A stretch of DNA of 64,000 bases from Planococcus antarcticus DSM 14505 (GCF_001687565.2 NZ_CP016534.2:1182501-1246500); one strand, 5' to 3'; shown: positions 29,600 through 38,872, counted from the stretch's first letter. Translations and numbers: made by a program. The notes: a model not told the origin generated them from the letters alone.

Positions 29600-30367
29600 A
29601 TGATTAAAAAATGGTTTTTGACAATCGTACTTGGAGGATCCATGGTGGCATTAGCTGCTTGTGGTGATGAAACTGCAGAAGAAACGAACGGCGAAGAAGC
29701 ACCTCAAGAGGAAGTAGCAGCAGATCAGGAAGCTGGTAGTGCCGAGCAACCAGAAATGCCTGAACCGGATTTAGAAGGTATTCCTGATGTTGTCGCAGAA
29801 GTGAATGGTGAAGAAATTGTGAAAGCAGATTTCGAATCAGCTTATACAGGGCAATTTCAACAGATGGCCATGCAGGCACAGATGTCTGGACAGGAAGTTG
29901 ATCAGGCTCAGTTAAAAGAACAAATTGCTGAAAGCCTAGTCGCGCAGGAATTACTTGTTCAAGAAACCGAAAAGCAAGAGATATCTGCAACGGAAGAACA
30001 AACCACTGCGGCGATAGAAGAGCTGGCCAAGCAAAATGGTCTTGAAACAACAGATGAGTTCTTGGCAGCCCTTGAAGAGCAGGGAATTTCTGAAGAAGAA
30101 GTAATGAAACAGGTAGAAGCTCAAGTGAAAATAGAGCAATTGATTGCAACGGAAACCGGCGAAATCAATCCGACGGATGAAGAACTGCAAACATTTTATG
30201 ATGAAGCACAAGCACAGCAAAAAGAAGCCGGTGGCGAAGAAATTCCAGCATTCGAAGAAGTGAAACCACAACTTGAAGAACAAATAAGAGTGCAAAAAGA
30301 AGGAGAAGCTACACAAGCTTTGGTAGCAAAACTTCGTGAAGAAGCGGACGTCAGCATCAACCTATAA
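29600..30367 (+). CDS. Lipoprotein with SurA/PrsA N-terminal-like chaperone domain
   Basis: A 255-residue lipoprotein. The signal peptide ends at the lipobox LAAC (Cys21), followed by a Glu-rich linker to about residue 60. VVAEVNGEEIVKADFE begins a SurA-N-like helical domain that continues to the C-terminus. No parvulin isomerase domain is seen, which separates it from PrsA, so I infer an outer-face folding or holdase role without prolyl isomerase activity. The protein is very acidic. It has its own promoter and terminator. Confidence 0.8.
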   Translation: MIKKWFLTIVLGGSMVALAACGDETAEETNGEEAPQEEVAADQEAGSAEQPEMPEPDLEGIPDVVAEVNGEEIVKADFESAYTGQFQQMAMQAQMSGQEVDQAQLKEQIAESLVAQELLVQETEKQEISATEEQTTAAIEELAKQNGLETTDEFLAALEEQGISEEEVMKQVEAQVKIEQLIATETGEINPTDEELQTFYDEAQAQQKEAGGEEIPAFEEVKPQLEEQIRVQKEGEATQALVAKLREEADVSINL

Positions 30368-30371
30368 ATAG

Positions 30372-30405
30372 AAAAAACCAGATCCTCAGCGGATCTGGTT
30401 TTTTG
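30372..30405 (+). terminator. Terminator of the SurA-like lipoprotein gene
   Basis: AAAAAACCAGATC / GGATCTGGTTTTTT over a six-base loop. Confidence 0.92.
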
Positions 30406-30871
30406 CGTTCAGAAATAAAGTAATAGTAACAGTTTCCAGTTAGAATGCACGATATCCGACAAATGGTTGTGTGGGAGTTTGTCTGTCCATTAACTTACAA
30501 AAATTAAAATCAATAGACCAATCTAGAGAGCTGAAAGGATTGACTAAAGGGATTGTTACTGCATATTAGCTGCTTGAGAAAAAAAGATTTGGCTCTTCTT
30601 TGAGTAGGCATTATGAATGTATAGATTTTTCAGTAAAATTATTTTCGTATCTTCTTGAGCCCCCTTTTGAAACAGCGGGTTTGACAGAACCGGAAAATTT
30701 CCGTATCCTATAGACTTGTGATAAAGAGAAACTTCAATCAGCGGTGGATTCTTCATCCATCGCTAATTTTAGTTGATCAATGCGGACTTTAGCGGTCAGT
30801 GGACTCTTCCTTGTAAAAGTGAGAGCCTATTGACCGTTAAAGCGGTAAAAAAGAAAAAGGAGAGAGACTAT
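30405..30871 (+). promoter_or_regulatory. Long leader of the BCCT transporter gene
   Basis: No gene is supported here. TTGACA (30681) with TATCCT 17 bases on (30704) is a candidate promoter. Two hairpins follow: AGCGGTGGAT / ATCCATCGCT (30740-30764), and a larger one joining TTAGCGGTCAGTGG (30789-30802) to CCTATTGACCGTTAA (30826-30840), ending 31 bases before the start codon. I do not recognise a known riboswitch. The first 275 bases show nothing clear. Confidence 0.5.
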
Positions 30872-32368
30872 ATGAAAAAAGTAACCAATGTTTTTTGGAT
30901 TGCTCTTGCACTCGCATTATTAGCCATTGGCTACGGCGCATTTGCACCCGATAATTTTGCAGAAGTTACAGGGAATATAGAATCATTCCTGACAACTTCG
31001 TTCGGATGGTATTATTTATTGATAGTTTCCATCATGGTTATATTCTGTTTGTTTTTCCTCTTCAGTCCGATGGGGCAGATCAAATTAGGCAAAGACGCAG
31101 ATAAGCCGGAATTTGCATTCGGGACATGGATTGCCATGCTGTTTTCAGCAGGAATGGGAATCGGTCTTGTGTTCTGGGGAGCTGCAGAGCCGCTATCGCA
31201 TTTTGCGATCGATTCGGCAACCGCTGAACCTGGAACCGCAGAGGCAATGCGCGAATCAATGCGTTTCAGCTTTTTCCACTGGGGGATTCATGCGTGGGCT
31301 ATTTATGCCGTAGTGGCATTGGCACTCGCTTATGCTCAGTTCCGGAAAGGAGAACCGGGATTGATTTCCGCGACTTTGAAACCGTTATTCGGAGATAAGA
31401 TGAAAGGGCCATGGGGAACGCTTGTCGACGTTATCGCTGTTTTCGCAACAGTTGTCGGCGTTGCAACGACTCTTGGCTTTGGCGCTATTCAAATCAATGG
31501 CGGTCTTGCCTACTTATTTGATGGAATACCGGGAGACAGCTTTACCGTTCAATTAGTCATCATCGGTATTGTTACCGTGTTGTTTATGATTTCTGCTTGG
31601 TCTGGTTTGAGCAAAGGCATCAAATACCTTTCCAACACCAATATGGTGCTGGCAGTTGTATTGCTTCTGGCAGTCATCATCCTTGGACCAACTTTGCTGA
31701 TTATGAACATGTTTACCGATACGATTGGCACATATTTCCAAAACTTGGTTCAGATGAGTTTCCGCGCGGCACCTATAGATGGTGAAAATCGTTCTTGGAT
31801 TGATGGATGGACGATCTTTTACTGGGCATGGTGGATTTCATGGTCTCCATTCGTCGGTATTTTCATTGCGCGCGTATCCAAAGGACGGACAATCCGACAG
31901 TTTCTGTTGGGCGTCTTGATGATTCCGACCTTCATCAGCTTTCTTTGGTTCGCAGCTTTTGGTACGACCGCCATCGAAGTGCAAAATAGTGGAGTAGATT
32001 TAACAGGCTTGTTGACAGAGGAAACTTTGTTCGCAGTGTTTAATGAACTGCCGCTTGGCGTTTTACTATCAGTCATTGCGATTTTCCTGATTACAACGTT
32101 CTTCGTCACTTCTGCCGATTCTGCGACATTCGTTCTTGGTATGCAGACAACAGGCGGTTCAATGTATCCGCAAAACACAGTAAAGCTGACTTGGGGAATT
32201 GCTCAATCATCAATTGCTGTAATTTTACTATCAACTGGTGGACTTGGTACATTGCAGACCGTACTGATCATTGCGGCTTTCCCGTTTTCGATTATTATGC
32301 TGTTAATGATGGCCTCCTTCTACAAAGCATTGAATATCGAATACAAAGCCATAAAACGCAAACGATAA
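30872..32368 (+). CDS. BCCT-family betaine/choline/carnitine-type transporter (OpuD-like)
   Basis: A 498-residue protein with about 12 membrane helices. The start is ATG 30872 after AAGGAGAG; the frame opens further up without support. The BCCT signature [18 protein letters not shown] and the Trp-rich [19 protein letters not shown] are complete, so sodium-coupled uptake of a trimethylammonium compatible solute is expected. Closest in style to OpuD/BetL; the exact solute cannot be read from sequence. A terminator overlaps its stop. Confidence 0.92.
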   Translation: MKKVTNVFWIALALALLAIGYGAFAPDNFAEVTGNIESFLTTSFGWYYLLIVSIMVIFCLFFLFSPMGQIKLGKDADKPEFAFGTWIAMLFSAGMGIGLVFWGAAEPLSHFAIDSATAEPGTAEAMRESMRFSFFHWGIHAWAIYAVVALALAYAQFRKGEPGLISATLKPLFGDKMKGPWGTLVDVIAVFATVVGVATTLGFGAIQINGGLAYLFDGIPGDSFTVQLVIIGIVTVLFMISAWSGLSKGIKYLSNTNMVLAVVLLLAVIILGPTLLIMNMFTDTIGTYFQNLVQMSFRAAPIDGENRSWIDGWTIFYWAWWISWSPFVGIFIARVSKGRTIRQFLLGVLMIPTFISFLWFAAFGTTAIEVQNSGVDLTGLLTEETLFAVFNELPLGVLLSVIAIFLITTFFVTSADSATFVLGMQTTGGSMYPQNTVKLTWGIAQSSIAVILLSTGGLGTLQTVLIIAAFPFSIIMLLMMASFYKALNIEYKAIKRKR

Positions 32369-32391
32369 AACCGCCTCTTTGGCGGTTTTTT
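32367..32391 (+). terminator. Terminator of the BCCT gene
   Basis: AAAACCGCC / GGCGGTTTTTT over TCTTT. Confidence 0.9.
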
Positions 32392-32447
32392 CATTGCATA
32401 AGAGTTATAATTGAAATCAGGCAACCATAGGATGGAGTGTTTTTAGT

Positions 32448-33347
32448 ATGGAAAAACCGCATGTATTATTAGTGGACGGAATGGCGTTGTTGTTCCGGTC
32501 GTTTTTCGCAACATCGGCTGTTGGTCAGTATTTCAGGACGACTGAAGGCTTGGCAACTAATGGTGTACAAGGATTTACCCGCCATGTACTGGCCGCCAAA
32601 ACGATGATGAAACCGACTCATATGGCGGTTTGTTGGGACATGGGGTCTAAGACGTTCCGGACGGATCTTTTCGAAGGCTATAAAGCCAATCGACCAGCAC
32701 CGCCAGAAGACATGGTGCATCAGTTTGATTGGGCACAGTCGATTTCCGAGCAGCTCGGCTGGAAAAATTATGGCGAGGCAGGAATCGAAGCAGATGACTT
32801 TATCGGCTCATTTACGAAGCAATGGCAAGATCAAGTCGACTTTACGATCATCACTGGTGACAAAGACATGCTGCAACTATTATCACCTTCTGTCAAAATC
32901 GCGTTTATGAAAAAAGGATTTCATGTATATGATGTGTATACTGAAGAACGGTTTATTGAGGAGTATAGCATTCAGCCTTCACAATTTACGGATGTCAAAG
33001 CATTTATGGGCGACCCGAGTGATGGCTATCCTGGAGTCAAAGGCATCGGACCGAAGACAGCACTTCAACTGATTCAGAACTATGGTTCGACTGATGGCGT
33101 GCTTGAAGCCATCGACGAATTAAAACCGGCGCAGAAAAAGAAAATTGATGAGCATAAAGAAATGCTTCTGCTATCAAAAAAACTGGCTGTCATCAAATGT
33201 GACATCCAGTTGGATCTGCCGCTAGAGGAACTTGTCGTTCCTAGCTACACCAATGACCATATTCAATTGTGCCGTGATCAACAATTATTACAACTTGCTA
33301 AACAGCTCGAGAAAAATGTCGGTGTTACTGCCGACCCTTGGGCGTAA
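32448..33347 (+). CDS. 5'-3' exonuclease, YpcP type
   Basis: A 299-residue stand-alone FEN-type nuclease like the N-terminal domain of DNA polymerase I. LLVDGMALLFRSFFA, GIEADDFIGSFTKQW, ITGDKDMLQLL and the helix-hairpin-helix GDPSDGYPGVKGIGPKTALQ hold the acidic metal ligands. In B. subtilis YpcP acts with PolA in RNA primer removal. Its 3' end overlaps the converging peptidase gene by 23 bases. Confidence 0.93.
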   Translation: MEKPHVLLVDGMALLFRSFFATSAVGQYFRTTEGLATNGVQGFTRHVLAAKTMMKPTHMAVCWDMGSKTFRTDLFEGYKANRPAPPEDMVHQFDWAQSISEQLGWKNYGEAGIEADDFIGSFTKQWQDQVDFTIITGDKDMLQLLSPSVKIAFMKKGFHVYDVYTEERFIEEYSIQPSQFTDVKAFMGDPSDGYPGVKGIGPKTALQLIQNYGSTDGVLEAIDELKPAQKKKIDEHKEMLLLSKKLAVIKCDIQLDLPLEELVVPSYTNDHIQLCRDQQLLQLAKQLEKNVGVTADPWA

Positions 33348-33840
33348 TTTTCACAAAGGTCAGCACTTTCCGATTTTTCTGATAAGAAACCGTCCGCATT
33401 TTGCTGGGGCGGTTTTTTTGTCCGTTATCGTGAAAATAAAGGGTTAGGTCTTTAGCTGTCTGCTCAAAGCCGACCAGCGGTACCCAATGATAGCTATAAG
33501 GCGGCTTTGAAAACCATTGGAAAGTGAAATAGCGGTCGAACTTCATGGCAAGCGGCCGGCCTGCCAATAATTCTACTTTTACTGCCTCGATGCTTCGGAC
33601 TTTTGCGACCTTGTAACGTTTGCCGCCGACTTTATGGAAGTTTCTCAGCAATCTCCAAGTAAACAGACCGATGCGCGTGGAGCCGAGCAACCGGTATAAC
33701 TGATCGATGCCAACCTCAGGCTCTTCATGGTATTGCATAATGGCGGCAACTGTCACAGGTCCACATGCAGAAGAACGGTATTTCGCGTGGACTGTCGTAT
33801 CGTGCTGGGAAAGACCTTGAAAAGCAATCAGTTTTTTCAT
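33325..33840 (-). CDS. C39-like peptidase family protein
   Basis: A 171-residue protein from ATG 33840, which has GGAGGTG upstream; a GTG three codons earlier overlaps that site. The papain-like pattern is there: the Cys in SSACGPVTVAAIM and the His in YHWVPLVGFE, with an Asp in YFHDNG. This fits the peptidase C39-like family 2, whose members are mostly uncharacterised. There is no signal peptide, so its place is cytoplasmic or the substrate is unusual. It converges on the exonuclease gene. Confidence 0.75.
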   Translation of the reverse strand: MKKLIAFQGLSQHDTTVHAKYRSSACGPVTVAAIMQYHEEPEVGIDQLYRLLGSTRIGLFTWRLLRNFHKVGGKRYKVAKVRSIEAVKVELLAGRPLAMKFDRYFTFQWFSKPPYSYHWVPLVGFEQTAKDLTLYFHDNGQKNRPSKMRTVSYQKNRKVLTFVKITPKGRQ

Positions 33841-33878
33841 GACGTTCACCTCCGAGTATCCACTACCAACCCGTTAAA

Positions 33879-34342
33879 TCAAAATTTGGATAAGGACTTT
33901 TTGTTTTCACTAAGCAAATGTTCAAGAGCAAATTTGAAAGTCGTATATACTTCTAATTCTACTTGTATTCCGGCACGGACAATTTCCCGCACAAACAGCG
34001 GATTAAATCCAACATAAATAGCTCGCAGTCCCATTAGGCTTAGTGCCGAGTTTAATGGACTCAATTCACTGGCTAAGCCATTATAGTCGAACTCCGTAAG
34101 ATTATCTGTCGTCACACCAGTAAAATCAAAATAACACGTTCAGTATCACGATGTTTTTCTGCATGCATCAACACTGTAGTGCAAATCATGTCAAAGCGGT
34201 CTGTAAAGATAAAACCAGCGATTGGTACTAAAATGGTCTTTGGAACAACCGATGGAATAATAGGAGCCGACATATTTTTTATCAGCTTTTGATAATAAAT
34301 CAGCTGTTCTTTTAATTGTTGTATTTCTTGTTGTGAATCCAT
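33879..34342 (-). pseudogene. STAS-domain protein of the RsbR type, single-base frameshift
   Basis: Two adjoining frames make one 154-residue protein if one G is restored near 34127 in TTTTG-ATTTT. The first part has a short coiled helix (QQEIQQLKEQLIYYQKLIKN), then SVVPKTILVPIAGFIF and TTVLMHAEKHRDTERVIL; the corrected join reads LDFTGV, the STAS phosphorylation motif, followed by SLMGLRAIYVGFNPLFV. This resembles the C-terminal half of stressosome RsbR paralogues. As written, the protein stops at 77 codons. Real mutation or sequencing error cannot be told apart here. Confidence 0.75.
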
Positions 34343-34470
34343 TCATATACCCCCGTAATCTTATAGGAAGGTGACCTTATCGAATAGAGCGATATAGACA
34401 GCTGCTCAATTTTATCTCGCATAAACTAAATCATCATAAACAGATAAAAGTTGTTTTACTGGAGTGGAAA

Positions 34471-34499
34471 AAACGAGTAGGCTTTTGCCTACTCGTTTT
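34471..34499 (-). terminator. Terminator of the thioredoxin-like gene
   Basis: AAAACGAGTAGGC / GCCTACTCGTTTT with a four-base loop; the gene stop codon lies inside the stem and the T run is on the minus-strand side. Confidence 0.9.
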
Positions 34500-34809
34500 G
34501 GTCATTTAAAAATTCTGTAACTGATCCGGGTGATTTAGCATTGGCGCTGTGAAGATGCGCTGTTTTCTCACCATTCTTGAAGATCAATAGACTCGGAATT
34601 CCCATTACATCATATTTTTCAGCAAGATCTGGGAGCTCGTCACGATTGACATCGACCCATTGATATTGGCCGAATTCTTCGACGATCGGATCGATGAACA
34701 TATCCATGCGTCTGCAATCAGGACACCAGCCTGCCTGAAATTTTACGATTACCGGCTGTTCACCGTTTACGACTTCGTTAAATTGTTCGTTAGTAGAGAT
34801 TGATTTCAT
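34489..34809 (-). CDS. Thioredoxin-family protein
   Basis: A 106-residue thioredoxin fold. The start at 34809 has AAGGAGG eight bases upstream; an ATG two codons earlier is too close to it. FQAGWCPDCRRMD carries the redox Cys pair (WCPDC rather than WCGPC), and VMGIPSLLIFKNGE has the cis-Pro. The unusual inter-cysteine residues set it apart from the housekeeping thioredoxin; its partner is unknown. It diverges from fadN. Confidence 0.9.
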   Translation of the reverse strand: MKSISTNEQFNEVVNGEQPVIVKFQAGWCPDCRRMDMFIDPIVEEFGQYQWVDVNRDELPDLAEKYDVMGIPSLLIFKNGEKTAHLHSANAKSPGSVTEFLNDQNE

Positions 34810-34911
34810 TTGCATTGCCTCCTTGTAGGTTCTCTTTAAGTCTACCGTGCTTTTAAAAAATGGCAAAGAATTTGTTCTTGAAAATTTAAGGGGATTTTTA
34901 ACGATTAAATA

Positions 34912-34940
34912 TTGCGAAAATATGAAAAATAACTTACACT
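34912..34940 (+). promoter_or_regulatory. Probable promoter of fadNAE
   Basis: TTGCGA (34912-34917), 17 bases, TACACT (34935-34940). The FadR site lies about 40 bases downstream, in the leader. Confidence 0.55.
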
Positions 34941-34979
34941 AAGAGACATAGAGAACGTTCTATTTTTTTTAATTAAAAA

Positions 34980-34999
34980 ATGAATGAGTATTCATTCAA
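34980..34999 (+). promoter_or_regulatory. FadR operator
   Basis: ATGAATGAGTATTCATTCAA matches the B. subtilis FadR consensus (TGAATGA, 4 bases, TCATTCA). FadR releases it on binding long-chain acyl-CoA. The site is 21 bases before the fadN start. Confidence 0.92.
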
Positions 35000-35020
35000 A
35001 AATTCAAGGAGGGTTTGCTA

Positions 35021-37405
35021 GTGGCTTACCAAATTAGAAAAGCGGCTGTACTCGGTTCAGGTGTTATGGGTTCGGGAATTGCAGCGCACCTTGCAAATAT
35101 AGGAATCCCTGTATTATTGCTTGATATTGTTCCGCGTGAATTGTCAAAAGAAGAACGAGCAAAAGGCGCGACTCTTGAAGACAAAGCGGTACGCAATCGA
35201 ATTGCAACCGGTTCTATCCAAAAACTGCTAAAACAGAAACCAGCTCCATTGACAGCTATAAAGAACCTTCAATTGATTACTCCAGGAAATTTGGAAGATG
35301 ATCTGGAAAAGTTAAAAGACGTCGACTGGATCATAGAAGTTATAGTTGAAAACTTAGATGTAAAAAAATCCTTATACGAAAAGATTGATAGCGTCAGAAA
35401 AGACGGCACTATTATTTCTTCCAATACATCAGGCATTAGCATTAACGCTATGGTGGAAGGGCGCTCTGAAGACTTCGGCAAGCATTTCCTGGGAACCCAC
35501 TTTTTCAATCCGCCTCGTTACTTGAAACTGCTGGAAGTGATTCCTGCGAATACAACGGCTCCTGAAGTAGTGAAGTTTATGTCGGCATTCGGAGAAGACC
35601 GTTTAGGCAAAGGCGTAGTGATTGCCAAAGATACACCAAACTTTATTGCTAATCGAATTGGCACTTACGGTTTGCTAGTAACTTTACGTGAAATGATGGC
35701 GCGCGGCTATTCAATAGGAGAAGTCGACTCGGTCACGGGTCCAATGATTGGCCGTCCAAAATCAGCGACCTTCCGTACACTTGATGTAGTGGGACTGGAT
35801 ACGTTCATGCACGTTTCCAAAAATGTCCATGACCAAACTTCAGGCGAAGAACAAAAGGTTTTTGAAGCGCCTGAATTTATGACGAAAATGGTGCAAAACG
35901 GCTGGTTAGGAGCAAAATCGGGACAAGGTTTTTTCTTGAAAAAAGACAAAGAAATTTTAGAACTTGATCCAGAGACGCTTGAATACCGCACAGCCGGTAA
36001 ATTGAAAACGCCTTCACAAGAACTAGCGAAACAGCAAAAAGGTCTTGCAGCTAAAATGAAGACGCTTGTTTATGCAGAAGACCGCACCGGTGAACTGCTT
36101 TGGAGCATACTTGCTCCGACACTTCTGTATTCGGCTGAGCTAACTGGAGAAATCGCGGATGACATCGTTGCCATTGATAATGCCATGAAATGGGGCTTTG
36201 GCTGGGAACAAGGTCCGTTTGAAATTTGGGATGCTCTTGGCGTCCGAAAATCAGTCGATAAAATGAAAGAACAAGGTCATGCTATTCCAGCATTTGTTCA
36301 AGCTTTGCTGGATAGTGAAAATGAAACCTTCTATAAAGAAGAAAATGACGATTTGCATTTCTTTAACGGTACAAGCTATGAGCCGGTCCCGGTAAATGAA
36401 AAAGTGATCGACTTAAAGCGCTACAAGAAAAAACACGGCGTTATCAAATCGAATTCAGGTGCAAGCTTGATTGATTTGGGTGATGGCATTGCGTTGCTTG
36501 AATTCCATTCGCGCTCAAATGCCATTGGTTTGGATATCACGCAGATGATCAATTATGCAGTTGATGAAGTAGAAAAAAACTTCAAAGGACTTGTTATTGG
36601 GAACCAAGGTAAAAACTTCTGTGTAGGTGCAAACCTCGGAATGATCTTAATGGAAGCACAAGACGATAATATTTTTGAACTTGATTTCACGATTAAGACT
36701 TTCCAAAATGCCATGATGAAAATCAAATACAGCAACAAACCAGTCGTAGCAGCGCCATTTGGCATGTCTCTAGGCGGTGGTGCAGAAGTAACCTTACCAG
36801 CTGCTCATATTCAAGCATCGATGGAAACGTATATGGGCCTCGTGGAAGCGGGCGTCGGTCTTATTCCTGGTGGCGGCGGAAACAAAGAGTTGTATATGAA
36901 ACAATTAAAAGGTCTACCAAACGGTGTAACAGTCGATTACCAAAATATCGCGACGAAAGTATTCGAATCAATCGCCATGGCAAAAGTTTCGACTTCAGCA
37001 GAAGAAGCCCGTGAAAATAACTTCTTAAACTTCGTAGATGGCATTAGTGTCAATAGTGATCATTTAATTTTTGATGCTAAACAAGTCGCTCTGTCATTAT
37101 ACGAAAACGGCTACCAAGCACCTTTACGAGAAAAAGTTCCAGTTCCCGGTGAACCTGGCTACGCAACATTGCTTTTAGGTGCAGAAGGCATGTTCATTTC
37201 CGGCTATATCAGCGAACACGACCTGAAAATCGCTAAAAAGCTAGCATTTGTTTTAGCAGGCGGTAAAGTTCCATACGGCACGAAAGTGGATGAGCAGTAC
37301 TTGCTCGACCTTGAGCGACAAGCGTTCTTAAGCCTAGTGGCAGAACCGAAAACCCAACAGCGCATGCAACATATGCTAGTTAAAGGAAAACCATTACGTA
37401 ATTAA
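35021..37405 (+). CDS. fadN: 3-hydroxyacyl-CoA dehydrogenase / enoyl-CoA hydratase FadN
   Basis: A 794-residue bifunctional beta-oxidation enzyme from GTG 35021 (AAGGAGGG seven bases upstream). The N-terminal half is the NAD-binding dehydrogenase: AAVLGSGVMGSGIAAHLANI, then GTHFFNPPRYLKLLEVIPA and KDTPNFIANRIGTYG. From about residue 470 to 690 a crotonase domain follows (NFCVGANLG and MSLGGGAEV oxyanion segments). It is first in the FadR-controlled operon with the thiolase and acyl-CoA dehydrogenase, the order of B. subtilis yusLKJ. Confidence 0.96.
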   Translation: MAYQIRKAAVLGSGVMGSGIAAHLANIGIPVLLLDIVPRELSKEERAKGATLEDKAVRNRIATGSIQKLLKQKPAPLTAIKNLQLITPGNLEDDLEKLKDVDWIIEVIVENLDVKKSLYEKIDSVRKDGTIISSNTSGISINAMVEGRSEDFGKHFLGTHFFNPPRYLKLLEVIPANTTAPEVVKFMSAFGEDRLGKGVVIAKDTPNFIANRIGTYGLLVTLREMMARGYSIGEVDSVTGPMIGRPKSATFRTLDVVGLDTFMHVSKNVHDQTSGEEQKVFEAPEFMTKMVQNGWLGAKSGQGFFLKKDKEILELDPETLEYRTAGKLKTPSQELAKQQKGLAAKMKTLVYAEDRTGELLWSILAPTLLYSAELTGEIADDIVAIDNAMKWGFGWEQGPFEIWDALGVRKSVDKMKEQGHAIPAFVQALLDSENETFYKEENDDLHFFNGTSYEPVPVNEKVIDLKRYKKKHGVIKSNSGASLIDLGDGIALLEFHSRSNAIGLDITQMINYAVDEVEKNFKGLVIGNQGKNFCVGANLGMILMEAQDDNIFELDFTIKTFQNAMMKIKYSNKPVVAAPFGMSLGGGAEVTLPAAHIQASMETYMGLVEAGVGLIPGGGGNKELYMKQLKGLPNGVTVDYQNIATKVFESIAMAKVSTSAEEARENNFLNFVDGISVNSDHLIFDAKQVALSLYENGYQAPLREKVPVPGEPGYATLLLGAEGMFISGYISEHDLKIAKKLAFVLAGGKVPYGTKVDEQYLLDLERQAFLSLVAEPKTQQRMQHMLVKGKPLRN

Positions 37406-37431
37406 TCGTTGATAATAAGGAGGAAATATAC

Positions 37432-38607
37432 ATGCGTGAAGCAGTAATCGTGGCCAGTGCTCGCACACCGGTCGGAAAAGCGACAAAAGGTTCTTTAGCG
37501 ACTGTGCGACCGGATGATTTCGGTGCCTTAGTTGTTAAAGAAACACTACAACGAGCTGGCGGCTATGACGGGTCGATAGATGACTTGATTATGGGTTGCG
37601 CCATGCCAGAAGCAGAACAAGGCATGAATATCGCTCGCAACATCGGAGCACTTGCAGGTTTGCCGGATACGGTTTCAGCCGTTACCGTCAACCGTTTTTG
37701 TTCATCAGGCCTTCAGTCAATCGCTTATGCAGCAGAGCGAATTATGGTCGGTTCAGCAGAAGCCATTATCGCAGGTGGTGTCGAGTCAATGAGCATGGTG
37801 CCAATGATGGGCAATGTCATTCGCCCGAACGCAAAATTAGCTGAAACAGCGCCTCAATATTATATGAGCATGGGTCATACAGCAGAGCAAGTAGCCACAA
37901 AATACGGCGTGAGTCGTGAAGACCAAGATGCATTTGCTGTCCGCTCTCATGAAAAAGCAGCAGCAGCAATCGCAGCTGGTAACTTTGATGAAGAAATTGT
38001 GCCGGTTGAAGTAACGAAACGTTACGTAGACGAAAACAATAACTACCAAGAAAAAACGTCGATGTTTGAAATGGACGAAGGCGTCCGCCACGGAACGAAC
38101 ATCGCGGGATTAACCAAATTACGAGCAGCTTTCTCAGCTCGCGGATCGGTTACAGCTGGTAACTCCTCACAAACGTCAGATGGCGCCGGTGCATTACTCG
38201 TGATGGACCGTGAAAAAGCAGAATCGTTGGGATTAAAGCCTATCGCTAAATTCCGTTCATTTGCAACGGGTGGTGTTCCGCCCGAAGTTATGGGAATTGG
38301 TCCAATCGTGGCGATTCCAAAAGCCTTAAAATTAGCAGGCTTGACCATCGACGATATCGACGTATGGGAGTTGAACGAAGCCTTCGCTTCTCAGTCACTT
38401 GGCGTTATCCGCCATTTAGGCCTTGATATCGACAAAGTTAACTTTAACGGGGGCGCCATTGCACTGGGCCATCCGCTAGGTGCTACAGGATCTATCTTAA
38501 CGATTCGCATGTTGAGCGAATTAAAACGGCAAGGCAAACAATTTGGTGTCGTCACAATGTGTATCGGCGGAGGAATGGGCGCAGCAGGCGTCTTCGAAAT
38601 GCTTTAG
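37432..38607 (+). CDS. fadA: Acetyl-CoA C-acyltransferase (thiolase)
   Basis: A 391-residue thiolase. The acylated Cys is in NRFCSSGLQS, the active-site His in ALGHPLGATG, and the second Cys in TMCIGGGMGAAG; NEAFASQ is also conserved. It cleaves 3-ketoacyl-CoA to acetyl-CoA and a shortened acyl-CoA. AAGGAGG precedes it, 26 bases after fadN. A 340-base repeat-bearing gap then separates it from fadE. Confidence 0.97.
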   Translation: MREAVIVASARTPVGKATKGSLATVRPDDFGALVVKETLQRAGGYDGSIDDLIMGCAMPEAEQGMNIARNIGALAGLPDTVSAVTVNRFCSSGLQSIAYAAERIMVGSAEAIIAGGVESMSMVPMMGNVIRPNAKLAETAPQYYMSMGHTAEQVATKYGVSREDQDAFAVRSHEKAAAAIAAGNFDEEIVPVEVTKRYVDENNNYQEKTSMFEMDEGVRHGTNIAGLTKLRAAFSARGSVTAGNSSQTSDGAGALLVMDREKAESLGLKPIAKFRSFATGGVPPEVMGIGPIVAIPKALKLAGLTIDDIDVWELNEAFASQSLGVIRHLGLDIDKVNFNGGAIALGHPLGATGSILTIRMLSELKRQGKQFGVVTMCIGGGMGAAGVFEML

Positions 38608-38627
38608 AGAATAGGTAAGGAAGAAAT

Positions 38628-38720
38628 CGCTTTAGGCGGACGCTTTGCGACGAAGCTAGCGTAGCGATGCAGGAGCACATCTTTGCCCTTCGCCGCCTTA
38701 CGCTCTTTCTTCAAAGTTAT
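38628..38720 (-). repeat. Dispersed intergenic repeat family 2, copy D
   Basis: Read on the minus strand, TGCTCCTGCATCGCT, CTTCG, GCAAAG, GTCCGCCT and AGCGATTTCTTC follow the same order as copy E after eno. The ends (GAAGAAATCGCTTTAGGCGG and CCGCCTTACGCTCTTTCTTC) are imperfect inverted repeats, so the segment can fold into one long hairpin. Confidence 0.7.
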
Positions 38721-38773
38721 CTGTTTACTAATAAGGAAAATGATATAAACCAATCACCAAGATGTGAAGCAAA

Positions 38774-38872
38774 GCAACGGAGACTCCCGCGGGATAGCGA
38801 AGTGTCGAAATCCACTCGGGCGTTTAGCCCGAGTTAGTTCGGCGCAAGCCCGCAGGAAAGCGGAGTTGGTTT
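38774..38872 (-). repeat. Dispersed intergenic repeat family 1, copy C
   Basis: 34 bases (38778-38811) are the exact reverse complement of 22341-22374 in copy A. The adjoining hairpin ACTCGGGC / GCCCGAGT (38814-38834, loop GTTTA) and the outer CTCCGCTTT are also shared. It sits inside the fad operon, inverted relative to the genes. Confidence 0.85.

Noticed and set aside
29951..30316. 121-codon minus-strand frame within the SurA-like gene
   Set aside because: Cys/Phe/Leu-rich shadow of an acidic, repetitive coding sequence; no start signals.
30556..30756. 66-codon open frame on the minus strand before the BCCT gene
   Set aside because: No ribosome site or family resemblance, and it overlaps the candidate promoter of the transporter.
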